The notes below the pieces were generated by a model. It was not told where the DNA came from. It did not search any database and worked only from the letters and a program-made list of their open reading frames with translations. DNA of 64,000 nucleotides from Halieaceae bacterium (lineage in GTDB: Bacteria; Pseudomonadota; Gammaproteobacteria; Pseudomonadales; Halieaceae). The stretch's first letter is position 1. Each line of letters starts with the position of its first letter. The stretch spans positions 124,001 to 188,000 of the forward strand of contig JANQLM010000043.1 of the NCBI GenBank assembly GCA_028280635.1, given 5' to 3'. Positions 32,205 to 41,751 of this stretch are shown one piece after another. The position numbers were made by a program, and so were the translations under genes.

Positions 32205-33640
32205 AGCCCGGTTACCCCGTCTTCTCGCTTGCTCTTGCCCTGCTCTTCCTCTTCCGGCAGGCCCTTAATGCGGTGCTCTACCCACAGCGGCAGGAAGGCC
32301 ACCGCGTCACAGACCTCGGCCAGGAAGGGCCCGGCGCCCCGGAACAAGGCACCGGCGATGCGCAGGGTGGTCGCCAATACCCGGATCAGCGCCACCGTGA
32401 ACATGCCCAGCACGGTGCGCAGTGAGTGGATGAAGGTTTCCAGCGGAATCGCCACGAAGGTCAGTGCGAAGGGCAGGATGAAGCCCATGCCCATCTGCGC
32501 CGCAGTGGTAATCCACATGAAGGGCGGCGGCCCGGCGTCGAGCTGCTCCCCTCTCAGCATGGCCGCCGTGGCCAGCTCGTCCTGCACCAGGATCTCGCGC
32601 ATGAAGGCCAGGCCCGCTTCCACCAGCGCCAGGGAGGTGAGAATACCCAGGGATATCCACACCATACGCACCCGCAGGCGGTCGTCCAGGGCGCTGATCA
32701 CCGGGAACAGCCGGGTGATACGCAGGGACTCCATCAGGAACAGACCCATGGAGATCTCCACCATGATGATGACCAGGGCGGCAATATCCGCCACCTGCAT
32801 GCTGCCGATGGTGCTGGTGCCGCCGACCATCTCGGCCATGGGCCGGGCGATCAGGTTGAAGTTGATAATCGCGCCGCCCACGGCGATGGCCAGCACGAAG
32901 CTGGAGACAAAGAACTGGGTGAGCGACGAAGAGGAAAGTCGGCGCAGCGCCGCGTCGGAACCCTTGTTGATCTCACCGTAGTCGGCCATGTGATTGTCGA
33001 TGGCGCTGGCGCGATCCAGCAGCCGCTGCAGGCGGGTTTCGGCGCCGGCCAGGCGGCGCACCAGTTCCTGCCAGTGGGGCCGGGCCCGGCTCAGCAGGCG
33101 GTGGCGCTCGCGGGAATCCTTGCGGTATTCATTGATGGCCCGCTCTTCCATGTCCTGGATGGACTGGTGCACGCTCTCTAGCATGGTGGCCACCATGCCC
33201 TCGGCCTTGGGAATCTGGGCGATGGCCGCCAAAGCCTGGGTCCAGGCGTGGGGTGCCGGGGGCACTTCCCGGGAGCGCTGGTAGTCTTCCTCAATGGCGG
33301 TAATGGCTTCACTGACCTGGCGGTGCAGGGCCGGGTAGTCACCCAATTCCTTGCGCACCGTGTGGTCGATACGCTCGAACTCGCGCTCGACCGCGCGCTC
33401 CGCCGCCTGGCGGCCCTGCTCCAGCAGCACCTCTCGGTTGCGCGCCTGCAGGGCCTGCTCGGAATGCTTGAGTGCCACGCTGCCCATGCGGCAGGCCCGG
33501 TACAGGGTATTGCCGGCGTGCAGCAGGCCCGCGCGCAGCGAGCTGCGGCTGAAGTAGACCACCAGCGACAGGCTCAGGAACACCAGCAACAGGGACAGGC
33601 CGGGATAGGGGGTTAGGCTCAGAACGTCTGACCAACTCAT
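32177..33640 (-). CDS. uncharacterised membrane protein with long helical domain
   Basis: 487 residues from the ATG at 33640, preceded by GGAGG; an ATG five codons earlier lacks such a site. One N-terminal helix (PGLSLLLVFLSLSLVVYF), then about 180 residues rich in Glu, Arg and Gln with a coiled-coil look, then about four membrane helices (QFFVSSFVLAIAVGGAIINF, ALVIIMVEISMGLFLM, FMWITTAAQMGMGFILPFAL and a segment near residue 430). No family recognised. The vWA lipoprotein overlaps its 3' end, and a CRP-like site lies 70 bases upstream, so this two-gene unit is probably cAMP-regulated. Confidence 0.72.
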   Translation of the reverse strand: MSWSDVLSLTPYPGLSLLLVFLSLSLVVYFSRSSLRAGLLHAGNTLYRACRMGSVALKHSEQALQARNREVLLEQGRQAAERAVEREFERIDHTVRKELGDYPALHRQVSEAITAIEEDYQRSREVPPAPHAWTQALAAIAQIPKAEGMVATMLESVHQSIQDMEERAINEYRKDSRERHRLLSRARPHWQELVRRLAGAETRLQRLLDRASAIDNHMADYGEINKGSDAALRRLSSSSLTQFFVSSFVLAIAVGGAIINFNLIARPMAEMVGGTSTIGSMQVADIAALVIIMVEISMGLFLMESLRITRLFPVISALDDRLRVRMVWISLGILTSLALVEAGLAFMREILVQDELATAAMLRGEQLDAGPPPFMWITTAAQMGMGFILPFALTFVAIPLETFIHSLRTVLGMFTVALIRVLATTLRIAGALFRGAGPFLAEVCDAVAFLPLWVEHRIKGLPEEEEQGKSKREDGVTGLWKNSLEQH

Positions 33641-33708
33641 AGTGAAGTCCTCCACTTTCCCTATTGATGGCAGGGTAGGGAGAACTGCGCCAACGATGGA
33701 TCAGTAGA

Positions 33709-33726
33709 CTGTGACTGCGGTCACAG
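33709..33726. promoter_or_regulatory. CRP/Vfr-type site upstream of the vWA operon
   Basis: CTGTGAC-TGCG-GTCACAG, a perfect palindrome containing TGTGA-N6-TCACA, the CRP consensus. It is 69 bases before the start of the membrane-protein gene. A second half site (CTGTGAC) follows at about 33750. Confidence 0.7.
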
Positions 33727-33780
33727 ACGTGAAATCTGGCTTGGTGGGACTGTGACAGGCGTCGGCGGGGGTGGGGAACT

Positions 33781-33817
33781 CTCCGGGAGTGGCGCTATCG
33801 GGACGCCATTCCCGGAG
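33781..33817. terminator. strong hairpin after the ompA gene
   Basis: CTCCGGGAGTGGCG (33781-33794) pairs with CGCCATTCCCGGAG (33804-33817) with one G-U pair, 9-base loop. It begins 14 bases beyond the ompA stop codon on the minus strand. No T run follows, so it may stabilise the mRNA end or work with Rho instead of being a simple intrinsic terminator. Confidence 0.6.
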
Positions 33818-33831
33818 TGGGAAATGGAGCT

Positions 33832-34887
33832 TTACTCCATGCGGTCTTCGGTGGCGATGCTGGCCACCACGCGGCGGTTGGCCGCGCGACCTTCCTCGGT
33901 GTCATTGCCGGCGATGGGCTGGGACTCACCAAAGCCCTTCGCTTCCAGGCGGCCGGCGTCGATGCCAAAGCGGCTGGTCAGCACCTCGATCACCGCTTCG
34001 GCGCGGCGCTGGGACAGGCCCTGGTTGTAGGCCTCGGGACCCATGCTGTCGGTGTGCGCCTCAATGGCGGCGGACACCTCCGGGTGGCGCTTCATGAAAT
34101 CGGCCAGTTCTTCAATGTCGTCAAGGTAGCTGGTGTCGACGTCGGCGGAATCAAAGCCGAAGTTCACCTTGAGCTCCACCGATTCGCCGGCCACGAAGCG
34201 AGGCTCGCAGCCGCGTTCATCCACCGTGCGGCCCGCCGGCGTGCCGGGGCAGGCGTCGTCCTCATCGATCACGCCGTCACCGTCGCTGTCCAGGGGCTCG
34301 GGCTCAGGTTCAGGCGCTGCCGCCACGGCCACCGGGGCCGCTGCCGTGCGCTTCGCCGGCATGCCCAGGCGGTAGGACAGGCCGATAGAGACGGTGAAGT
34401 CGCTGGTGTCGTCGTCAAAACCGAACAGGTAGCGGGCGTCGCCGCGCAGGCTGAATTTCTCCGTGAAGTTCCAGTGCACACCACCGCCGAAATTGGCCTC
34501 GGTGTCCACCTCGTCAAGGTTGCCGTTGGGCACATCCCACTCACGCTCAAGCTGGCCGGCACCGGCGGCCAGGTAGGGGTGCAGGTTGCCGCGGGGCTTC
34601 AGGTAGTAAAGCGCGTCCAGGTGCCAGCGCAGGGTGTCCACATCAAAGCCGTTGTCGCCGTCGGCCTCGCCGTCACTGAACCAGAACTCGCCGGCCCAGC
34701 GCTCGGTGAAACGGTACTCCAGGGCGCCAAAGTAGGCGGAGTCATCGTCCACTTCGCGGTCGTCGTCGAAGATGTTGTAGCTGCCACCGGCGGAGAAGGT
34801 GATCGGCGGGGCTTCCGCGACGGCGACCGGCGCGAAGGACACCAGCGCTGCCATCAGGACGGCGAGTAGAGCTTTCGGACTGTGCAT
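33832..34887 (-). CDS. OmpA-family outer membrane protein
   Basis: 351 residues from the ATG at 34887 (GGAG upstream); a longer frame adds 13 residues before the signal peptide. Signal peptide (ALLAVLMAALVSFAPVAVAEA), then an OmpA-like eight-strand beta-barrel (residues 25-180), a Thr/Pro/Ala linker, a DSDGDGVIDEDDACP calcium-binding thrombospondin-3 type repeat, and the OmpA C-terminal peptidoglycan-binding domain with NFGFDSADVD, TDSMGPEAYN and LSQRRAEAV. It anchors the outer membrane to the wall. Monocistronic. The 130-base stretch upstream of its start to the end of hda holds only the promoter. Confidence 0.92.
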   Translation of the reverse strand: MHSPKALLAVLMAALVSFAPVAVAEAPPITFSAGGSYNIFDDDREVDDDSAYFGALEYRFTERWAGEFWFSDGEADGDNGFDVDTLRWHLDALYYLKPRGNLHPYLAAGAGQLEREWDVPNGNLDEVDTEANFGGGVHWNFTEKFSLRGDARYLFGFDDDTSDFTVSIGLSYRLGMPAKRTAAAPVAVAAAPEPEPEPLDSDGDGVIDEDDACPGTPAGRTVDERGCEPRFVAGESVELKVNFGFDSADVDTSYLDDIEELADFMKRHPEVSAAIEAHTDSMGPEAYNQGLSQRRAEAVIEVLTSRFGIDAGRLEAKGFGESQPIAGNDTEEGRAANRRVVASIATEDRME

Positions 34888-35019
34888 GGTGGCGAACTCC
34901 TTGTCTGTTTGTTGTGCGGGTGCCATTGCGCATAAAGCATAGCAATGAGCTGGCTAAATCACTATTGCATCAGAGAATTGTGCAGCTTTCGTGACGCTGC
35001 AGTACCCGGCTGGTTCGAG

Positions 35020-35721
35020 CTACCAACCCAGCCGCGACTTGATAAAGGGGATAGTGAGCGTGCGCTGCAGCGCCATGGAGTCCCGGTCCAGGGTCTCCAG
35101 CAGCGCCATCAGGTCCGCCATGGCGCGCGGCGCCCGCGACAGGATGTAGCGCGCCGGCTCCTCTTCCAGCAGCAGGCCCCGTCGCCCGGCGCGAAACCTG
35201 AGGATCGCCAGCTTGTCGACATCGGTCGGGGCATCCAGCTGGAAAACCACACCCCAGCTCAGCCGCGAATCCAGATCCGGCAGCGAGATGGCGAGCTGGC
35301 GCGGGGCCGCCTCGGCGCTGAGGAGCAGCCGACAGCCGCGTTCCCGGGCGCGATTGATGAAATGGAAAAGGGCCAACTCCCAGTCGGCATCACCGGCAAT
35401 GACGTGCAGATTGTCCAGGCAAACCAGCGCCAGCGCGTCAACGTCTTCCAGCACCTGGTCCGGGGCCATGCCACCGAGCTGATCCAGCGGCAGGTAGAGG
35501 GCCTCCCCGGAGCTCACCGCGTGGCAGGCGCCCTGCAGCAGGTGACTGCGGCCGCTACCCGGCGGGCCGTGCAGGAAAACCATGGGTTCGCCATCGGGGC
35601 TGGCCTGGGATTCCAGCATTGATTGGAGCGGACCCAGCGCCTCGCCAAACAGGAAGTTGTCGAGAGTGGCGTCGTCGCTCAGGTGCACCGGCAGGGCAAG
35701 CTGGGCGAGCTCAGCGGGCAT
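35020..35721 (-). CDS. hda: DnaA-homologue regulatory inactivation protein Hda
   Basis: 233 residues from the ATG at 35721 (MPAELAQLALPV, as in other Hda); a longer reading begins in a tandem-repeat region of perM. N-terminal clamp-binding QLALPV; Walker A GPPGSGRSHLL; Walker B ALVCLDNLHVI; then LSAEAAPRQLAISLPDLDSR (sensor/box VII region). It is a short AAA+ protein lacking the DNA-binding domain of DnaA, and it stimulates DnaA-ATP hydrolysis at the clamp after replication start. It follows perM with an 11-base overlap, the normal gammaproteobacterial order. Confidence 0.92.
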   Translation of the reverse strand: MPAELAQLALPVHLSDDATLDNFLFGEALGPLQSMLESQASPDGEPMVFLHGPPGSGRSHLLQGACHAVSSGEALYLPLDQLGGMAPDQVLEDVDALALVCLDNLHVIAGDADWELALFHFINRARERGCRLLLSAEAAPRQLAISLPDLDSRLSWGVVFQLDAPTDVDKLAILRFRAGRRGLLLEEEPARYILSRAPRAMADLMALLETLDRDSMALQRTLTIPFIKSRLGW

Positions 35722-36850
35722 TTTTAGTCCCGCTATCAGCATTTCGAGTCCCGCTATCGGCATTGTCGGTCTCGCTGCCTGCGGTGTAGAAGTCAGAGGC
35801 TTTGTAGTAATCCTTGACGTGGCGCAGCAGCACGGCGATCACCGCCGCCATTGGCAGGCCGATCAATACACCGACAAAGCCCGCCAACTGGCCGCCGGCC
35901 AGTACCGCAAAAATCACCGCCACCGGGTGCAGACCAATACGGTCGCCCACCAGGTAGGGGGTCAGGATATAGCTCTCTATCATCTGGGCGATGCCGAAGA
36001 CCGCCGCCACCCCCACCAGGGCGCCGAATTCCCCGAACTGAATCCAGGCGGCAATGGCCGCAGCACCAATCCCCATCACCGTGCCCAGGTAGGGCACGAT
36101 GGCAAACAGGCCCGCGAACACACCGATGGCGACGGCCACATCCAGGCCCACTACCACCAATCCCACCGAGTAGATAATGGTCAGGGCCATCATCACCAAC
36201 AACTGGCCGCGCAGGAACGCGCCGATCACCTCGTCGCACTCCCGCGCCAGGCCCCGGGCCTTGCCCTGCCAGTCCTCGGGCAGCAGGCTCATGACCTTGG
36301 GCGTAATCTTGTCCCAGTCCCGCAACAGGTAGAAAGCCACCACCGGGATTAGCACGGCATTGCCAAGCGACACCGCGAAATTGGCGCCGGAACTGCCCAC
36401 GTAGCGGCCCAGGGCCGCCAGCATCTTGCCCAGTGACTGCCAGTTTTCCGCCAGGGTTTGCTTGATCTTCAACTGCGGCACCGATTCCGGCGGCAGGGCC
36501 AGGGCTTCTGTCAGCCAGGGCAGCACGCTGGTGGTGGCCCACTCGTAAGCCACCGGGATACCGCGCACCAGCACGTTCACCTGGCTGATCAGCAGCGGCA
36601 GCATGACAGCCGCCGCGCCCAGCATGAAGACCGTGAGGCCCAGGAATACCAGGGTCACCGCCAGGTTGCGGCCCAGGCCGCGACGCTCCAGCCAGTCGGT
36701 GGCGGGGTCACCCAGGTAGGCGATCAACGCGCCTACCACGAAGGGTGACAGGATGGGACGCAACTCGTAGGTCAGCCACAGCAGCAGGGCCAGGGCCAGC
36801 AGCAGCGGCAGGCCCAGGAACTGGCGGCTGGGCCGCATCATGGATTCCAT
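35711..36850 (-). CDS. perM: AI-2E transporter family permease (PerM-like)
   Basis: 379 residues, about eight membrane helices. Family blocks: LRPILSPFVVGALIAYLGDP, VAFYLLRDWDKITPKVMSLL, GFAGLFAIVPYLGTVMGIG (here FAGLFAIVPYLGTVMG), QMIESYILTPYLVGDRIGLHP and LAGFVGVLIGLPMAAVIAVL. Members export small molecules; E. coli TqsA exports autoinducer-2, but the PerM substrate is unknown. The gene overlaps hda downstream and the DUF2066 gene upstream, in the conserved order DUF2066-perM-hda. The C-terminal tail is built of a short tandem repeat. Confidence 0.9.
   Translation of the reverse strand: MESMMRPSRQFLGLPLLLALALLLWLTYELRPILSPFVVGALIAYLGDPATDWLERRGLGRNLAVTLVFLGLTVFMLGAAAVMLPLLISQVNVLVRGIPVAYEWATTSVLPWLTEALALPPESVPQLKIKQTLAENWQSLGKMLAALGRYVGSSGANFAVSLGNAVLIPVVAFYLLRDWDKITPKVMSLLPEDWQGKARGLARECDEVIGAFLRGQLLVMMALTIIYSVGLVVVGLDVAVAIGVFAGLFAIVPYLGTVMGIGAAAIAAWIQFGEFGALVGVAAVFGIAQMIESYILTPYLVGDRIGLHPVAVIFAVLAGGQLAGFVGVLIGLPMAAVIAVLLRHVKDYYKASDFYTAGSETDNADSGTRNADSGTKNAR
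35717..35767. repeat. short tandem repeat encoding the PerM C-terminal tail
   Basis: Two and a partial copies of a 21-bp unit (AGTCCCGCTATCAGCATTTCG and a near copy at 35747-35767). On the minus strand they encode the tail NADSGTR-NADSGTK-NAR. The end overlaps the hda start codon. Confidence 0.8.
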
Positions 36851-37893
36851 CGATAGACCAGGTCGAGGTTGATGGGGCCGCGTCGCAGCGGTTCAGGGGC
36901 GTCAAGCCGCTCCAGGCGCCGATTCAGGGAAACAATACGGTGCAACTGTTCAGGCTCAGCCTGGGCGGCCAGCCGGAAGACCACGCTATTCCCCTCCAGG
37001 TAGGCGGGCCAGGCGTTGTCGATCAGTTCCACCGCCTCCAACAGTGCCAGCACGTCGCGGTACTGCTGGAAATCCGCCACCGCATCTACCCGTACCAGCA
37101 CTTCGCGGCCCTGGCTGGCGCCGACGGCAACCGCATAGCGTTCCGCCATGCGATCCGCCACAAAATCCACGGCGTTGGCAGTAAACACCGACGCCATCTC
37201 GCCGTAGAAGCTGGCCCTGGAAGAATTCTGGTTATAGAGGTAGGTCCAGTCGCCCATCCAGCGCTCACCGGGCAACACCGTCAGGCGGCCCGCCAGCACA
37301 TTGGCGACGCCGTAGCGCTGGGAGGCCGAGAAAATCGCCAGCTCGTCCATGCGCCACAGGTCGTGCACGTCCAGGGCCAGGGTGTCCTGCAGGTCGTAAA
37401 GCGGATACACCACCGGCACGCCACGGCGTTCCAGCTCCTGGCCCAGCCGCCCAAACACCTCGGGGTCGCTGTCGGCGATGGCCAGCCGGCGGTTGGCGCC
37501 GTCATCGATTACCAGCCAGACCAGCAACGGTGGCCGGTTGGCTGTCCACAGGGGAGCACGGGCCTCCAACAGCAGGTCGTTGACCAACTGGGGATCGAAA
37601 TGCACCTGCAATTCGAGGCTGTCATCGTCCGGGCGCAGGTAGCGGTAACGCTGCATGTAGTTGGAGGCATTGGCCAGGGACTGCTGCAGCAGGGGATTGT
37701 CCAGCACGCCGGGGCTGCCGGAGGTTTTTACGAACACCTGGGCCAGGCCCTCCCGGGTGCCGCGCGCCAATTCGCCGGCGGAGTGGTCCTTCACGGGCAC
37801 CAGGGCCCGGTGCAAATCTTCCACCAGCACCGCCTGGACAGACAGGGCCAGCAGCAACATCGCGCCGGCCAGCAGGGCCTGGATCAGCCTCAC
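36838..37893 (-). CDS. DUF2066 family periplasmic protein
   Basis: 351 residues with an N-terminal signal peptide (ALLAGAMLLLALSVQA). LARGTREGLAQVFVKTSGSP, NYMQRYRYL and LLVWLVIDDGANRRL are typical of DUF2066 proteins, which in gammaproteobacteria precede perM and hda. Function unknown. It overlaps perM by 13 bases and lies divergent from purM with a gap of about 100 bases. No catalytic motif is visible. Confidence 0.85.
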   Translation of the reverse strand: MRLIQALLAGAMLLLALSVQAVLVEDLHRALVPVKDHSAGELARGTREGLAQVFVKTSGSPGVLDNPLLQQSLANASNYMQRYRYLRPDDDSLELQVHFDPQLVNDLLLEARAPLWTANRPPLLVWLVIDDGANRRLAIADSDPEVFGRLGQELERRGVPVVYPLYDLQDTLALDVHDLWRMDELAIFSASQRYGVANVLAGRLTVLPGERWMGDWTYLYNQNSSRASFYGEMASVFTANAVDFVADRMAERYAVAVGASQGREVLVRVDAVADFQQYRDVLALLEAVELIDNAWPAYLEGNSVVFRLAAQAEPEQLHRIVSLNRRLERLDAPEPLRRGPINLDLVYRWNP

Positions 37894-37992
37894 GTGATTT
37901 GCCTTGGGGAGTTCATCGACCGCGGATTTTAGCAGTACCTAGGCGCGCTGCGACAGGATAGAATACCGCCTTTTTCCACACTCCCAGCCAGC

Positions 37993-39042
37993 ATGAGCGA
38001 CCAGCCCGCCAACTCCCCGACACTCAGTTACAAGGACGCCGGCGTCGACATCGATGCGGGTGAAGCGCTGGTCCAGCGCATCAAGCACGTTGCCAAACGC
38101 ACCCATCGCCCGGAAGTCATGGGTGGCCTGGGCGGCTTCGGCGCCCTCTGTGAAATCCCCGCGGGCTACAGGGAGCCGGTGCTGGTATCCGGTACCGATG
38201 GGGTGGGCACCAAGCTCAAGCTGGCCATGGACCTGGGCATTCACGACAGCATCGGCATCGACCTGGTGGCCATGTGCGTAAACGACCTGGTGGTGGCCGG
38301 CGCCGAGCCGCTGTTCTTCCTCGACTACTACGCCACCGGCAAACTGTCGGTAGACACCGCTGCCGCAGTAGTCGAAGGCATCGGCCGCGGCTGTGAACTG
38401 GCGGGCTGCGCCCTGGTGGGCGGCGAAACCGCCGAGATGCCGGGCATGTACGAGGGCGAAGACTACGACCTGGCAGGCTTCTGTGTCGGGGTGGTGGAGA
38501 AGTCCGGGATTATCGATGGCAGCGCGGTGGCCGCCGGCGATGTGCTGATCGGCCTGGCGTCCAGCGGCCCCCACTCCAATGGTTACTCCCTGATCCGCAA
38601 GATTATTGAGGTGGCCGGCGCCGACCTGGCGGAGGCGTTCGATGGCAGCAGCCTGGGCGCCACCCTGCTTGAGCCCACCCGCATCTACGTCAAAGCCCTG
38701 CTGGACCTGTTCAGGTCGGTGGACGTCAGAGCCCTGTGCCATATCACCGGCGGCGGCCTGCTGGAAAACCTGCCGCGGGTGATTCCCGAGGGCGCCAGCG
38801 CCTTGGTCGACACCGGTAGCTGGACCTGGCCGCCGGTATTCCACTGGCTGCAGGAGCAGGGCAATGTCGAGACCCGCGAGATGTACCGCACTTTCAACTG
38901 CGGGGTGGGCATGGTGGTGTGTGTGTCCGAGGCTGAGGCCGACGCCGCTCTGGCGCAGCTAACCGCTGCCGGCGAGACTGCCTGGCGCCTGGGCCGCATC
39001 GAGGAGGGCGCCGAACAGCCGGTGGTACTGGCGGGCCTGTGA
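37993..39042 (+). CDS. purM: phosphoribosylformylglycinamidine cyclo-ligase
   Basis: 349 residues, AIR synthetase of purine biosynthesis: closes FGAM to AIR with ATP. Seen: [63 protein letters not shown] (broken into [18 protein letters not shown]), [16 protein letters not shown] and [19 protein letters not shown]. Full length compared with E. coli PurM (345). Followed directly by purN with a four-base overlap, the usual order. Divergent from the DUF2066 gene; the promoter lies in the 100-base gap but I could not fix its elements. Confidence 0.97.
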   Translation: MSDQPANSPTLSYKDAGVDIDAGEALVQRIKHVAKRTHRPEVMGGLGGFGALCEIPAGYREPVLVSGTDGVGTKLKLAMDLGIHDSIGIDLVAMCVNDLVVAGAEPLFFLDYYATGKLSVDTAAAVVEGIGRGCELAGCALVGGETAEMPGMYEGEDYDLAGFCVGVVEKSGIIDGSAVAAGDVLIGLASSGPHSNGYSLIRKIIEVAGADLAEAFDGSSLGATLLEPTRIYVKALLDLFRSVDVRALCHITGGGLLENLPRVIPEGASALVDTGSWTWPPVFHWLQEQGNVETREMYRTFNCGVGMVVCVSEAEADAALAQLTAAGETAWRLGRIEEGAEQPVVLAGL

Positions 39043-39686
39043 AGCTCGCGGTACTGATTTCCGGCAGCGGCTCCAACCTGCAGGCCTTTATCGATTCCTG
39101 CGCCAACGGCGACTTGCCCGCCCACATCGCTCTGGTGCTCAGCAACAAGCCGGGCGCCGGCGGCCTGGCGCGGGCCGAGGCCGAAGGCATCCCCACCCTG
39201 ACCATCGACCACCGCGAGTTCGAGAGCCGCGAGGCTTTCGACCAGGCCATGCTCGAGGCCCTGGCAACCGTGGCGCCGGACCTGGTGATCCTGGCCGGGT
39301 TTATGCGCATCCTCACCCCGGCTTTTATTGCGGCTTTTCGCGGCCGTCTGTTGAACATCCACCCGTCCCTGCTGCCGAAATATCCCGGCCTCAACACACA
39401 CCAGCGCGCGCTGGACGCCGGCGACAGTGAGGTCGGCGCCACCGTGCACTTTGTCACCGAGGAACTGGACGGCGGCCCGCCCCTGCTGTTCGCCCGGGTG
39501 CCGGTGGCAGCGGATGACGACGCCGCGGCACTGGCGGACAAAGTGCAGCGCCGCGAGCATGTTATTTACCCGCTGGCCGCCCGCTGGTTTGTCGAGGGAC
39601 GGCTGGCCCTGCGCGACAACCAGGCACTACTGGACGACCAGGCATTGCCCGGCACCGGCATCGACCTCGACACAATCCGGGACTGA
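39039..39686 (+). CDS. purN: phosphoribosylglycinamide formyltransferase
   Basis: 215 residues, GTG start overlapping the purM stop. GAR transformylase: [13 protein letters not shown] at the N terminus, then [10 protein letters not shown] and [20 protein letters not shown] with the Asn/His catalytic pair, and [13 protein letters not shown] with the active-site aspartate in ELDGGP. It transfers the formyl group of 10-formyl-THF to GAR. Length agrees with E. coli PurN (212). Translationally coupled to purM. Confidence 0.97.
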   Translation: MKLAVLISGSGSNLQAFIDSCANGDLPAHIALVLSNKPGAGGLARAEAEGIPTLTIDHREFESREAFDQAMLEALATVAPDLVILAGFMRILTPAFIAAFRGRLLNIHPSLLPKYPGLNTHQRALDAGDSEVGATVHFVTEELDGGPPLLFARVPVAADDDAAALADKVQRREHVIYPLAARWFVEGRLALRDNQALLDDQALPGTGIDLDTIRD

Positions 39687-39700
39687 GGCCCGGGCGGGAA

Positions 39701-41143
39701 CTACTTCATCTGGCCCAGGGCACGGGCCGCATTCTCCACATAGCGCTGCTCGGTGCGGATGCGCTCTTCAGCCACCGGGTCCGGCGCCAGACGCAGGGCA
39801 TAGCCGAGCTGGGAACGCGCCTCCAGCATGCGCCCGTTCAAATAGAAATACTGAGCGCGAGACTGGTGCAAGCCGTAGGTGTTGCCGGTCAGGCCCTGGG
39901 TTTCCGCCAGCACGTACCAGACGTAGGGGTCACTGGGGCGGCGGTCCGCCTGACCCTGCAGGATTTTCTCGGCCTCGGTGTAGCGGCCAGCCCGCAGGTG
40001 GGCCTTGGACACCGCCATGGTCAGGGGATAGTTGCCCGGCATCAGCATCCACTGCCGGCCCAGTAGCGACAGGGCGTCATCGAACTCACCGGACTCGATA
40101 TGGATATCCGCCTCCGCCAGCAGGTAGGGCAGGTTGTCCGGCCGGTAGTTGCGCAGCGGCTCCAGCAGTTCCATGGCTTCAGCGAACTTGCGCTGCCGGG
40201 TCAGCACCAGCGCCAGGCCGTACTGCTGGGCTTCCGCGTTGCGGCCCTTGCGCTTCAGGCGCTTGCGAAACCAGGCCTCCGCCTCTTCGTCGGTGCGGAA
40301 GCTGCCGGCCTGCACCCGCATGCGCATGAGTTGGAAATCCGGGTTGTCGTCGAACACATTGCGCGGATACTGGCGCGCCCGGTTGCGGGCATCGGCAATA
40401 CGGGTTTCCGTCAGCGGGTGGGTCATGAGAAATTCCGGCGGCCGGCTGTAGCTGCGGGTCTCGGCCTGCATCACCTCAAACATATTGGCGGCGCCGTTGG
40501 GGTCGAGGCCGGCGCGAGCGAGGTTCTGGATACCGACACGGTCCGCCTCGCGTTCGTGCACGCGGCTGAAACGCAGCCGGTTCTGCTGGGCCGCCGCCTG
40601 GGTGCCGGCAATGGTGGCAATGCCCGCGTCGCCGGCGCCGGCCACTACCGCCACCATGCCACCGAGCAGGCCCAGCAGTGAGGGAATCTGGCTGCGCTGG
40701 GCGGCCTCGACGCTGCGCGACCAGTGCCGCTGGCTGACATGGGCGAGTTCGTGGGTGAGCACCGAGGCCAGTTGGGCCTCGCTCTGGGCTTTTTGCACCA
40801 GGCCGCTGTGAACGCCCACCACCCCACCCGGCACCGCGAAGGCGTTGATTGAGGAGGCTTCCACGGTAATGAGCACCAGCCGGCGGTCCTGCAGCTCGCT
40901 GGTTTCCGCCAACTGGAACAGCAGGTTTTCCAGGTAGTCCTGCATCAGCGGGTCTTCCAGCGCGGGCACCTGGCGTCGGTAGGACATCAGCCACACCCGG
41001 CCCATCATGTATTCCTGGCCAACGGGGATCACGCCAGTCTCCCCCATGGTGGGCAGGTCGTCGCGCTGAGCCCGGGCAGGCGCCTGCAGCAGCGCCAGGG
41101 CCAGGGCCAGGGCCAGCGGCAGGATAAAAAAGAGTGTGCGCAT
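39701..41143 (-). CDS. bepA: M48 family zinc metalloprotease with TPR domain (BepA-like)
   Basis: 480 residues. Signal peptide up to about residue 26, M48 catalytic domain with THELAHVSQRHWSRS (HEXXH, about residue 134) and the third ligand region EREADRVGIQNLARAG, then a C-terminal TPR superhelix (residues 300-480, repeats rich in A, L and Y such as PLTMAVSKAHLRAGRY). This is the layout of BepA/YfgC, the periplasmic chaperone/protease that matures LptD and clears BAM substrates. Converges on purN with 14 bases between stops. Confidence 0.9.
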   Translation of the reverse strand: MRTLFFILPLALALALALLQAPARAQRDDLPTMGETGVIPVGQEYMMGRVWLMSYRRQVPALEDPLMQDYLENLLFQLAETSELQDRRLVLITVEASSINAFAVPGGVVGVHSGLVQKAQSEAQLASVLTHELAHVSQRHWSRSVEAAQRSQIPSLLGLLGGMVAVVAGAGDAGIATIAGTQAAAQQNRLRFSRVHEREADRVGIQNLARAGLDPNGAANMFEVMQAETRSYSRPPEFLMTHPLTETRIADARNRARQYPRNVFDDNPDFQLMRMRVQAGSFRTDEEAEAWFRKRLKRKGRNAEAQQYGLALVLTRQRKFAEAMELLEPLRNYRPDNLPYLLAEADIHIESGEFDDALSLLGRQWMLMPGNYPLTMAVSKAHLRAGRYTEAEKILQGQADRRPSDPYVWYVLAETQGLTGNTYGLHQSRAQYFYLNGRMLEARSQLGYALRLAPDPVAEERIRTEQRYVENAARALGQMK

Positions 41144-41709
41144 CAGGCCCTGGGCAGGGTCACCCCGGTCTGGCCCTGGTACTTGCCGCCGCGGTCGGCG
41201 TAGCTGGTCTCGCAGACTTCATCGGACTCAAAGAACAGCATCTGCGCCACACCCTCGTTGGCGTAGATTTTGGCAGGCAGGTTGGTGGTGTTGGAGAACT
41301 CCAGGGTGACATGACCTTCCCACTCGGGCTCCAGCGGCGTCACGTTGACGATGATGCCGCAGCGCGCGTAGGTCGACTTGCCCAGGCACACGGTGAGCAC
41401 CGTGCGGGGAATGCGGAAATACTCCACGGTGGACGCCAGCGCAAAGGCGTTTGGCGGGATGATGCAGTACTCGCCGTGGATGTCCACGAAGCTGTTCTCA
41501 TCGAAGTTCTTGGGATCGACGGTGGCGGAGTGGATATTGGTGAACACCTTGAAGTGCTCGGAACAGCGCACATCGTAGCCGTAGCTGGAGGTGCCGAAGG
41601 AGATCACCCGCTGGTCGCCGACATAGCGCACCTGTTCGGCCTGGAAAGGCTCGATCATACCTTCCTGTTCGGCCATGCGCCGAATCCACTTATCTGATTT
41701 GATGCTCAT
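41143..41709 (-). CDS. dcd: dCTP deaminase
   Basis: 188 residues. [20 protein letters not shown] at the N terminus, [57 protein letters not shown] (split as [19 protein letters not shown] and [12 protein letters not shown] with the catalytic glutamate) and [12 protein letters not shown]. Trimeric dCTP deaminase making dUTP for dTMP synthesis. It overlaps the start of the M48 protease by one base and lies 43 bases after the mrp stop in the same direction. Confidence 0.96.
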   Translation of the reverse strand: MSIKSDKWIRRMAEQEGMIEPFQAEQVRYVGDQRVISFGTSSYGYDVRCSEHFKVFTNIHSATVDPKNFDENSFVDIHGEYCIIPPNAFALASTVEYFRIPRTVLTVCLGKSTYARCGIIVNVTPLEPEWEGHVTLEFSNTTNLPAKIYANEGVAQMLFFESDEVCETSYADRGGKYQGQTGVTLPRA

Positions 41710-41751
41710 GAAAATCCCGTAGTGTCTGGTGCGCGCGCACGCTGGCCGCGC

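Noticed and set aside
35005..35030. tRNA-like sequence near the end of hda
   Set aside because: A few bases resemble a TPsiC arm but there is no cloverleaf, anticodon stem or acceptor pairing.
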